In this document: positions 56,131 to 64,000 of the stretch, piece after piece
How positions within the stretch are numbered: the first letter of the stretch is position 1
How the letters are laid out: each line of letters opens with the position of its first letter
Source of the DNA: Dastarcus helophoroides
Lineage: Eukaryota > Arthropoda > Insecta > Coleoptera > Bothrideridae
Length of the DNA stretch: 64,000 nt
Reading direction: 5' to 3'
Assembly (NCBI GenBank): GCA_028583605.1
Contig: CM053330.1
Location: 31,359,619-31,423,618 of the forward strand
Made by a program: the position numbers and the translations under genes
The notes under the pieces: model-generated
Told to the model about the DNA's origin: nothing
The model's database searches: none
The model's input: the letters and a program-made list of their open reading frames with translations, nothing else

Positions 56131-57248
56131 TCATGTTCATTTTAAATTTTGACATATTTATCCCGTCGTGTTCCGAATGTGCCACAAACAACGAAGGTCA
56201 ACGATCTCGCTTTGAGAAAGCGCTTTTTATTATACATTAAAGAAGGAAACTAATTCTATGCAATTTTAGAAGAGACCAAGTCGACGTTTTCAATTTTTTT
56301 GCTCCTCTTCTAATTTTTCTTAATCGTTTCTATTTAGAATGACGTACTTCTATCTCTAGTTTATTTAATTTTTAAATGAAAATATTCTTTTCGTAGCTCA
56401 AGTCGGATTTGATTTGAACACGAAATTTCGAGAAAACATCTAGTTTAGAATCAAAGATTCGAGAAAAAAATTACGACTTTGAATAAGTTTTTGAATTTTT
56501 TTCCAGAATAAAATACGAAAGGTTTCGAATACGAGGTTACAATTTTGAGTAAAAAGGAAGCCTAAATTTCAGTTTAATCTCGGAACCTTGAAATTATGTC
56601 GACATTTTGAACGAAAGAAGTTCTGGAAAGCCTAAATTTTAATTTTAAAGTCTAAATTTTGGAAAAAAAAAACTGTAAATTATATGTATTATGATTTATA
56701 AGTCAAAATTTCGACTTTGATCCCAAAATGTTGCTTCGAAATCCCGAATTAAACCTCCAAAGTTTCTCTTACATTTCTTTATATTTTTCTAAAAAGTCGA
56801 CGTTAAAATAGAGACTTTTTTAAAAAAATTTTGGCTAAAATCTTGCTATTTTGAATCTCAAAATCAAAATTCCAAGAAAAAATGTAGAACGAATATGAAT
56901 ATGAATTATAGCTTAAAGTCCAAATTTTGAAAATAAGGTCAAACTTGTGAATATTTTAACACAAAATTTTGACCCTTTCTCAAAACTTCAACCTCTTAAA
57001 AATTTTATTATTTTTTAGAAACTCGATTATTTGGAAATATTTTTTTAAAACTGCAACGTTTTTGCAAAATTTTCACTTTTTTTTTAATGTTGACCTTTGT
57101 TCAAGATTTTTAATATTTCTTAAAGTTTTGACTTCTTTGAAATATTCGAAACTAATTATTATTTCTTCAAACATTTCACCTTTTTCAAAATCTCAACTTC
57201 TATATAAATATGACTTTTTTTAAAAAAACTTCTACTTTTTTTTGAAAT
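56131..57248. repeat. AT-rich DNA and degenerate repeat
   Basis: A-rich polarity to about 56940, T-rich after. No gene. Confidence 0.55.
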
Positions 57249-57256
57249 GTCGACTT

Positions 57257-57479
57257 GGGTATCTTCAAAAATTGAAATACAAATCTTGTCCCCTGAAACC
57301 AAGAAAGATTATAAAACACAACAAAGGTTGCTCTAACGCGTTTCCATAGCCAAGCTATCATCTAATATCTCACTGAAGATAATAACTTGGTTATCGCAAC
57401 GCGTTAGAGCAACCTTTGTTGGGTTTTTTTAATCTTTCTTGGATTCTGGGTTTCAGGGGACAAGATTTGTATTTCAAAG
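57257..57479. mobile_element. Palindromic hammerhead-core retroelement, copy G
   Basis: Inverted arms around a short spacer. GTCGACTT at 57249-57256 and 57480-57487 may be the target duplication, though TCGACTT is common in the flanking repeat. Read on the minus strand, the left core keeps GATAGC-TTG-GCTATG then GAAACGCGTTAGAG; the right core is CTGAAGA-T-AATAAC-TTG-GTTATC then GCAAC, a differently paired stem II (the first pair lost). Confidence 0.7.
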
Positions 57480-57780
57480 GTCGACTTTATAAATTTTAGA
57501 TTTTTTTTCTCAGAATATCCACGACTGCGGAAAATTTCGTCGTCGATCTTTTTTCAATATTTGGCTTTTTTCGAATATTCGATTTTTCGATATTCGACTT
57601 TTTGAGAAATTCACCTTCTCAAAATTTCGAATTTTTTTTCAAGAATCAGACGTTATTATCAAAATTTTAACTTTGCGAAGTTATGATTTTTTTCAAAATT
57701 TCTAATTTCTTTAGAGTTCAAGCTTTTTTTAGAATTTTTATTTTCTGTCGAATCTAATATCCTTGTAAATTTGCGTTTTT
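57480..57780 (-). repeat. T-rich repeat, duplicated again at 63.69-64.0 kb
   Basis: 57481-57685 aligns with 63687-64000 (shared TTTCGATATTCGACTTTTTG, TCAAGAATCAGAC, CGAAGTTATG), the second copy carrying extra bases. Confidence 0.65.
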
Positions 57781-57789
57781 CTTTTGAAA

Positions 57790-57935
57790 ATTATGAGCTG
57801 GGGGTCCCTTACATGCTAATTAGGGAATTCGATCCCGGCCCTTATTTCCAATCGGGGGATTTTAAGATTATATTTAGTAGCCAATCCCGGGATCCCGGGA
57901 TTATTTCGGTATTGAAGGTTACAAATAAAAAAAAT
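57790..57935. repeat. CCCGGGATCCCGGG palindrome segment
   Basis: 57883-57902 is the perfect 20-base palindrome AATCCCGGGATCCCGGGATT. The surrounding TTCGATCCCGG and AATCGGGGGATT motifs suggest an old DNA-transposon end next to the Jockey element. Confidence 0.5.
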
Positions 57936-57939
57936 CGGC

Positions 57940-58508
57940 TTTTTAACCAACAAGTAGGGCAAGATGGTATCTTCCAAACACAAAAGTTAATGGGGCTGGA
58001 TATCCAGGTGGAGATCCGAAGGTCCAATAACCTGACGAAGCAATGCCATAGGTGCCAGCGATTCCACCACGGACAGATGAACTGTCACGCCGAGGCAGTC
58101 TACGGGAAGTGTGCTGGGAAGCAAAGGATTGTAAGCGGCCGAGTGCGCCAACTGCAAAGGCGACCATGTGGCGAGCTACAGGGGCTGCCCCGCTTTTCCT
58201 CCACCGAGGAAGCAAAAGGCCACTCAAGAGAAGACCTTATCTTCAAAAATGAAACCGACTGCAAAGGCAACAGTCACTCTTTCAAAGGCTGCGACGAAAC
58301 CGGTCGGAACCTCCAACACAAAGGTAAGTGGAAACACTTATGCTTCAATAGTTGCAGGTGGCGCGAAAAGGTCTTAAAAGAGACTTCAGAGACAACGAAT
58401 CAAGTCGTATTGAACTTGATTGGGGTCGTCTCCGAAGCCGGAAACAGCCAAGAGGCCATCGTAAGCATCATGATGATGCTTCCCAAGATAATCTCTCTAA
58501 AACACTAA
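57940..58508 (+). pseudogene. Jockey-clade ORF1 (gag-like, zinc-knuckle) fragment
   Basis: ORF1 proteins of this clade bind the element's RNA. Seen here: a pre-knuckle domain (KLMGLDIQVEIRRSNNL), first knuckle CHRCQRFHHGQMNC, a CxKCAG knuckle start, then after frame changes CANCKGDHVASYRGCP, the last knuckle. The pieces lie in different plus frames, so at least two frameshifts interrupt the protein, and one CVKC-type cysteine appears replaced (YGKC). The N-terminal part is missing. The frame that ends ORF1 stops at TAA 58506-58508, overlapping the ORF2 ATG (TAATG). Identification rests on the knuckle spacing and the RGCP wording typical of X-element/Jockey nucleic-acid-binding proteins. Confidence 0.8.
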
Positions 58509-61228
58509 TGGGGAGACGGCAAGAAGGTAAAGCAAATGAAGGAAACCCTGCTCGTCGCCAGCACATCAAGGTAGTTTTCTGGCCTGCAATGGATTCCAAG
58601 GCAACACGAACGAACTCAAGTTTTCGCAAAGGAAAACGACCTGGACCTACTCATGCTGAACGAAACCAAGATGACGTTCAGATATAAGAATCTCAAAATC
58701 CTAGGATATGTTCTTCACCGCAGAGGCAGACCAACTGGCCCAAGAGGAGGTACAGCTATCTATGTAAGTAAAAAGCTAACTCATTTTGCTGCAGGTGGTC
58801 CGGAGTTAAAAAAGCTGAAAGGAATTGGAACAACAATTCAAATGGCGCAGGGACCTCTGACGCCGGTGATTGGTTACTCCAGAACCAACGCCCTCACAGA
58901 GACAGATTTGTCACGTATCTTCGAAATAAACAATAACAATGTTATTGTGGCCGGAGACCTTAATGCCAAAAACGTCGAGTGAGGCAGCAGAGCCAACAAC
59001 AAAAACGGGAGGTTATTTCAAAGGTTCACAACACAGAACGAAATCGATGTAATGGCTCCAGAAAAACCAACCCAACATCATCTCGCCACAGGAATACCAG
59101 ATGTCCTAGAACGTTGCACTGATGAAGGATGTTCGATGCACTGTTGAGTTAACATCAGTTAGTGAGCTCAGCTCGGACCACAACCCAGTGATGATGACCA
59201 TCAGAGATGATCGTGGATCCAAGCCTCCAGAGACGTGCAAGAAAACAAAGTGGACACAGTTCAGGGAGTATCTAGCAGCAAACTTGGAAGAGCCTGGAGA
59301 GATCAACACAAAGGATGACATCAACGCAGCGGTGGAAAGACTGGAAATCACCATAACAGATTCAATTCTGCCGGCGACCAAAACTTTCCGGCGTATAGAA
59401 GGAAAGGGATCACTGCCAAATCACTTGGTGGAGCTGATTAGACGAAAAAATTGTGCCAGGAAGAGAGCAAGGTGGACTAATCTGCAAGCAGATAAGGCGG
59501 AAGTCAACAGACTCATCCATGAGCTCAGGTATGAGCTCCGAGAGCATACAAATTCTAAATTTCAGGAACACCTAAGAAGTTGCAATCTCGAAACTCCATC
59601 AGATCTCCGACTCACAGCCAAAGATCGAAGAGGAGATAGGAAACCTATCCCACCGATACACGGACCTCATAGAATGGCTTACTCAGATCAGAATAAGGCC
59701 GCAGCTTCCACTGAGACCTTTGAACGGCACTGTCCGGCCACACTTGAAGAAGTGGACTTAGACTTCGTAGAAGAGGTGGAAGAAGAGGTTCAAGTTCTTC
59801 AAGAGGAAGTGCCAGAAGAACACGACCTCATCCAACCGACAAACGAGGAGGAAATCCAAAGCGTTCTGTGCAAGATAAACGTCAAAAAGGCTCCAGGTCC
59901 AGACGAAATTCCAAACCAAGCTCTGAAGTCTCTTCCGGACCAAGCTGTTATCTACTTTGGAGCAATAGTCAATTCCATGTTTAAATACCGGTATTTTCCC
60001 ACAGGATGGAAGACTGCAAATGTTATCTTTATTCCTAAGCCAGGTAAGGATGAGAAATTTTCCCAAAATTACAGGCCAATCAACCTCTTTTCCAACTTGG
60101 GTAAGGTGGCGGAAAAGATTTTGAGGAAGCGTCTGCAGAATATCACCAGTGATCGCGAGATCATTCCTAAGAAACAATTTGGGTTCCAACCTATGCACTC
60201 TACCTCAGACCAGCTGCTGAGAGTGATTGACAATCACTTAACCCATGAACTGGAACCAGGTAGTTGGAGCTATTTTCTTCGATATGTCTAAGGCATTTGA
60301 CACAGTTTGGCACCAAGGATTAGTCTACAAGATGCACCAGTTTGGAATACCTCTAACAATGGTTCAAATGGTAAGCTCGTTCCTCGACCAGCGCTCATTC
60401 AGAGCAAAGGTGGGACAGGAACTATCAAACCAGTTTAGGCTACAGTATGGGGTGCCTCAAGTCTCTGCCTTGTCATCTCTGCTGTATTCTCTGTTCACAA
60501 CAGACATCCCGAGAACCAATCCAACAATCGACCACACTTTATTGGCAACTTATGCAAACGACACAGCTTTGGTGGCGTACTCTTTCAGTCCTGAGTTGGT
60601 CACCAGACGATTTCAGGAGGCAACAGATAGTCCACTAGATTACTTCGGTCAATGGAGAATCCAAGTCAACGCAGACAAGACCCAAGTAGTCTTCTTCACC
60701 CGAAGAAGTCTCCAACCATATGGACATGTTAATGTTTATGGGCAAAACGTCGACTGGAGACTTCAGGCAAAGTATCTAGGTGTAATTCTGGATAAAAGAC
60801 TTACATTCCCGGCACCCATCGATTATACAGTGTCCAAAGCCAAAATGCTGAAGGGACTGCTGCAAGCGATGATTGGTAGAAATAGTAACCTGTCCATTGG
60901 ACTTAAAGTGTTACTATACAAATCAATTATAAGACCATCGATGACCTACGCATCTGTAGCTTGGTCACATGCGACGGATAATCAGATGAAGAAATTCCAG
61001 GTGTTCCAGAACGTCTTTCTAAGACAAGCCATGGGCGCTTCATGGTTTGTGAAAAACAATCAACTCCATAGGGAAGCTGAACTACCTTTAGTAAGAGATT
61101 TTCTTAGGGAAATTAATTCCAGGGCGATGGTAAGAGCGGAAACGCATCCCAACGAGCTAGTTCGGCAGGCAGTGGATTACGATCCAAACATCCCAACCAG
61201 GATTAGGAGACCAAGAATGGTCCTCTAG
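58508..61228 (+). pseudogene. Jockey-clade ORF2 pol: endonuclease plus reverse transcriptase
   Basis: The start ATG at 58508 overlaps the ORF1 stop. Endonuclease domain (APE-like, nicks the target): LMLNETKM with the catalytic glutamate, GGTAIYVSKKL, VIVAGDLNAKNVE, and SSDHNPV at its end. RT domain: VKKAPGPDEIPNQALKSLP, IFIPKPGK, NYRPINLFSNLGKVAEKIL, FFDMSKAFDTVWHQG (motif A), GVPQVSALSSLLYSL (motif B, glycine lost) and TYANDTAL, where the first aspartate of YADD is asparagine. The C-terminal domain ends RIRRPRMVL. Lesions: a frameshift near 58595, TGG-to-TGA after NVE at 58981, a frameshift near 59110, another near 60235. It cannot be functional. Full length for the family would be about 900 residues, and this remnant covers that span. 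Confidence 0.9.
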
Positions 61229-61291
61229 GCTGCGACTTTCATTTCGGAAATTTTTGTTTTGTTTCTTTCTTATGTTTCAGGCAAAACAGCT

Positions 61292-61317
61292 TACAATAGT
61301 GCTCCAGCACTATTGTA
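61292..61317 (+). promoter_or_regulatory. 3'-UTR stem-loop of the Jockey element (copy 2)
   Basis: The same perfect 12-base inverted repeat as at 12428-12453, unchanged although the flanks differ at several positions. Confidence 0.6.
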
Positions 61318-61475
61318 CTGTTCCGACGAAGGGATTGGGGGCCAAGGGCTCGGCCCGAAGAAGTAGGGGTTTTTAGTCGGTACCCGTAACTTGAGCATAA
61401 GTCCGACACTATCTGGGTATCTGCCCAGATCTCCTTAACAGATTTTCCCCTAATTTAAAAAAAAAATAAAGTTTA

Positions 61476-63540
61476 AAGAAAAATCAAATCTCTAAAATTA
61501 AAACACGAAATTTTCATATTTTTAGATCTTGAATAAATTCAAAATTTTAAAAATAGTGCAAAAATAAATGTCAGAATTTTTTTGAGAAATCTCGAAACTT
61601 CTTTTCAATTTTCAATTTTGAAAGAAAAACAGAAATTAAAAAAAATCTTAAATTTGAAATAATCAGTTTCAAAAAAGCCAAATTTTTTAAAAGTTTAAAT
61701 ATTGAAGAAAATTTAAATAACCAGAAAAGAAACCCTTTAAAAATGCTTTAAATTTTAAAAAGTTAGAATTTAACAAAAATCAACATTTTGAAAAAAAAAC
61801 GAAAATTTGAAAAGTATGAAATTTAAACTCGAAATTTTCAGAAGAAAGGGCGCAATCTTGAAACGTAGAAGAAATGTTGGAGAATAGAAATTTTGAAAAA
61901 AAAAACAAGATTTATGAAAAAGAATTGAAAAACTGAAGATAAGACAAAATTTTCAAAGCGTTCGAAATTGTAGAAAAGGATAAAATTAAAAAGAAATAAA
62001 CGGAATTTTTAAAAAGGTCAAAAATTTTGGAAAAGTCAAATTTCTTTGACAAATCACAGTTTTAAAGTAGAAATTTTTAAAAAAAGGTGTCGGAATTTTG
62101 AAAAATGTCAACATTTTCATAGAAATTTAAAATTTCCAGAAAAATCTAAGATTTTAAAAAATATGAATATTTTAAATAAGATTCAAACGTTGAAGAAATC
62201 GATAATCTGAGAAATTCTCACATTTGAAAAAGTGTCGAAATTTTCGAAAAAATTCGTAATTTTAAAAAATCTGAAATTTTAAATTTAAACTTTCAATTTT
62301 CACATTACCGAGATTTAAAAAAAATTACAATTTTTAAACTTAAATTGGGAAATTTCAGGAAAGGGTAGAAATTTCGATAAACTTAAAATTTACAGAAAAT
62401 ATTCTCGAATGTTTAAGTTTGAAAAATTAAAGTTTAAGTAAGATTTTTTAAGGTACAAATTTTGACAAAAATAGGAAATTTATTAACCTAGTTTTAAAAT
62501 AGCATTTCCCAAAAACGGTCTACACTTCGAATTTAAACTCGAAACGAAAGATACTGGAATTTAAAAAAACTAAATTTTAGAAAATTAGATAGAATTTTCA
62601 AAGAAAGTTAAATTTAAAAAATCATGAAGTCAAATTGAAATTTTCAAAAATAGGTTAAAATTTTGAAAAGAATGAGAATTTTCAAAAACAAGGTAAAATT
62701 GTAGGAAATCGTAATTTTGAATAGTGTAAATATTTTTTTTTCAAAAACTAATTCAAATTCTTGGCACAATTGACATTTTAAAAATTTGAACATTTGAAAA
62801 AAAAGATAATTTTCTTAAAGAAATTGTAATTTTTAAAAAAGTTATAATTTCGAAATATAAACTTAAAGTCGAAATTTACTACTTAAAAATTAAACTTTTG
62901 AATTTTTCTAAAAAATTATTAAGACAGATGTTTGTGGGTAAGTCGAGATTTCAAAATGAAAAATTAAGTTTCAAAATTTCAAAAAGAAATATTCAGAAAA
63001 AAAACTTTTAATTTCCGAGAAAAAGAGAAAAGTTTTGGGAAAGAAAATTTGTTTAAGCAAAATTCTGAACAATTAATAGTTGTACATTTCGAGACAAAAA
63101 AAAAACAAATTGCAAGGAAACACTCAAAATTGCAAAATAACACTATAACTTTGAATTTTTTCACAAATTTCTACTTTTTCCTTAAAATACGAAGACTGAA
63201 TTCTGAATTTTTAGTTTTTTATTTGAAACTCTCGACTTCCAGTTGATTTGTTTTGATTTTTAACTTAATGGAATTATAAATATAAAAATAGAAGTGTCGT
63301 GCTTAAAATATAAATTTCGAGAAAAAATTTCCAGACTCCAAGATAAAAACTTAAATGTATGAAATAAAATAATTTGAAAAAAAAATGACCTTTTTACCTG
63401 AAGTCGAAATTTAAAAAAAAATTCGAAATGTATAAAAAAATTCTTAAGAAAGCGTCAACATTTGGAAGTTGTAACTAAATCTCGAAAAATGGGGTATTTT
63501 TTTAAATAAATTTCGAATTTTACTTTCAAATTTCAATTTT
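61476..63540 (+). repeat. Degenerate repeat, A-rich orientation
   Basis: Background TCGAAATTTT/AAAATTT repeat, A-rich on +, with loose spacing. Short K/N/F-rich frames are compositional. No gene. Confidence 0.75.
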
Positions 63541-63686
63541 GATGGAACGGACTGGTCCTTGGTTATGTTCGAAAATTGAAATACTCTATGAAGATGATAG
63601 CTTGGCTATCGAAACGCATTAGAGCAACCTTTGTTGTGTTTTTTAATCTTTTTTGGTTTCAGGGGACAAGATTTCTATTTCAAAGG
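63541..63686. mobile_element. Hammerhead-core retroelement, copy H
   Basis: Begins with an inverted 3' terminus (GGAACGGACTGGTCCTTGG) joined at 63583 directly to a forward core arm. The core is CTCT-ATGAAGA-T-GATAGC-TTG-GCTATC-GAAA-CGCATT-AGAG at 63584-63624: stem II perfectly paired with a T-A where copy B has C-G, but the core C is A. The right junction (TTTCAAAGGTCGACT) is the same as copy G's, so the two share a duplicated insertion. Confidence 0.7.
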
Positions 63687-64000
63687 TCGACTAAATAAAT
63701 TTTAGATTTTTTTTCCCAGACTATCCACGATTGCTGAAAATTTCGTCATTTTATTATAAAAGTTTTGCCTTTGCCTCGATGTTTTGAATTTTTTTCAAAT
63801 CATCGACATTTTTTCAAAGTTTCGCTTTTCTCAAATATTCGATTTTTCGATATTCGACTTTTTGAGAAATTCGCCTTCTAATTAAAATTTCGAATTTTTT
63901 TTCAAGAATCAGACATTTTGAATTGCGATTTTAAAGCTGGTATATAAAATGGAGTATTTTTACATTTTTATTATTAAAATTTCAACTTTACGAAGTTATG
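63687..64000 (-). repeat. T-rich repeat, duplicate of 57481-57685
   Basis: See the 57.5-kb copy. It runs off the window end. Confidence 0.6.

Larger units (their letters stand above)
57940..61475 (+). mobile_element. Jockey-clade non-LTR retrotransposon, copy 2 (nearly full, dead)
   Basis: Order: gag-like ORF1 with zinc knuckles, pol ORF2 (endonuclease, RT), 3' UTR with stem-loop, A-run. ORF1 lacks its N-terminus, so the element is 5'-truncated. Both ORFs carry frameshifts and stops. No target duplication could be assigned. Shares its 3' half, including the UTR, with copy 1. Confidence 0.9.

Noticed and set aside
59758..60198. 146-codon minus-strand ORF
   Set aside because: Antisense shadow of the Jockey reverse transcriptase.

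Overview
This window looks like gene-poor nuclear DNA from an arthropod, most likely an insect. That rests on the very AT-rich composition, the huge non-coding tracts, and a relic transposon set typical of insects: Jockey-type, RTE-type and CR1/Jockey-group non-LTR reverse transcriptases, a Tc1/mariner-superfamily transposase piece, TA-flanked fold-back elements and a TG...CA solo-LTR candidate. I cannot name a species. I found no intact host protein gene, rRNA or convincing tRNA. Nearly all open reading frames are by-products of low-complexity DNA; the recognisable coding regions are dead transposon fragments.

Three kinds of DNA alternate. (1) More than half of the window is a degenerate, strand-polarised repeat built on TCGAAATTTTGA separated by A-runs. 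It is written A-rich on the + strand at about 3.0-5.5, 16.1-18.9 and 61.5-63.5 kb, and T-rich at 19-20, 24.7-28, 31-37, 39-46 and 49.5-57.7 kb. At 16939-18933 it is homogenised into 95 exact 21-bp units. (2) Islands of unique, CpG-containing sequence occur about every 5-8 kb (near 0-0.35, 2.3, 7.7, 14, 21.6, 23.2, 29, 30.5, 42.3, 48.5, 54.8 and 56 kb). They hold no recognisable exons and are the best places to look for regulatory elements or unannotated first exons; the one at 48.2-48.8 kb has a CRE, a TATA box and an initiator-like site at sensible spacing. (3) Mobile-element remnants: a CR1/Jockey-group RT on the minus strand (5.7-7.0 kb, with another 3' scrap at 22.1 kb), two copies of one Jockey-clade element (10.7-12.6 and 57.9-61.5 kb), an RTE-type 3' end (13.1-13.6 kb), a Tc1/mariner transposase 3' part (33.6-33.86 kb), nested CAGGGTGA fold-back elements (37.5-39.1 kb), a related TA-flanked element (0.59-1.76 kb) and a solo LTR (39.58-39.91 kb).

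The most interesting system is a dispersed non-coding family with at least nine copies or pieces (14.8, 19.1, 23.9, 26.7, 34.5, 49.7, 52.7, 57.3 and 63.5 kb, plus a decayed trace at 55.3 kb). Its arms carry a hammerhead-ribozyme-like core: stem I CTCT/AGAG, CTGAAGA, a six-pair stem II hairpin, GAAA and a self-complementary ACGCGT stem III. Several copies are inverted repeats (arm, spacer, arm). Two have clear 13-bp target-site duplications, and several share one fixed 3' end with variable 5' truncation, so they appear to have moved by reverse transcription rather than cut-and-paste. One copy carries a 0.5-kb TCTA/TCCA microsatellite inside the insertion. A second fold-back family (48.8-49.07 and 55.34 kb) has the same CTGAnGAT core layout with different stem sequences. 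I infer a non-autonomous, Penelope-like-associated hammerhead retroelement; no matching protein-coding element is present in the window.
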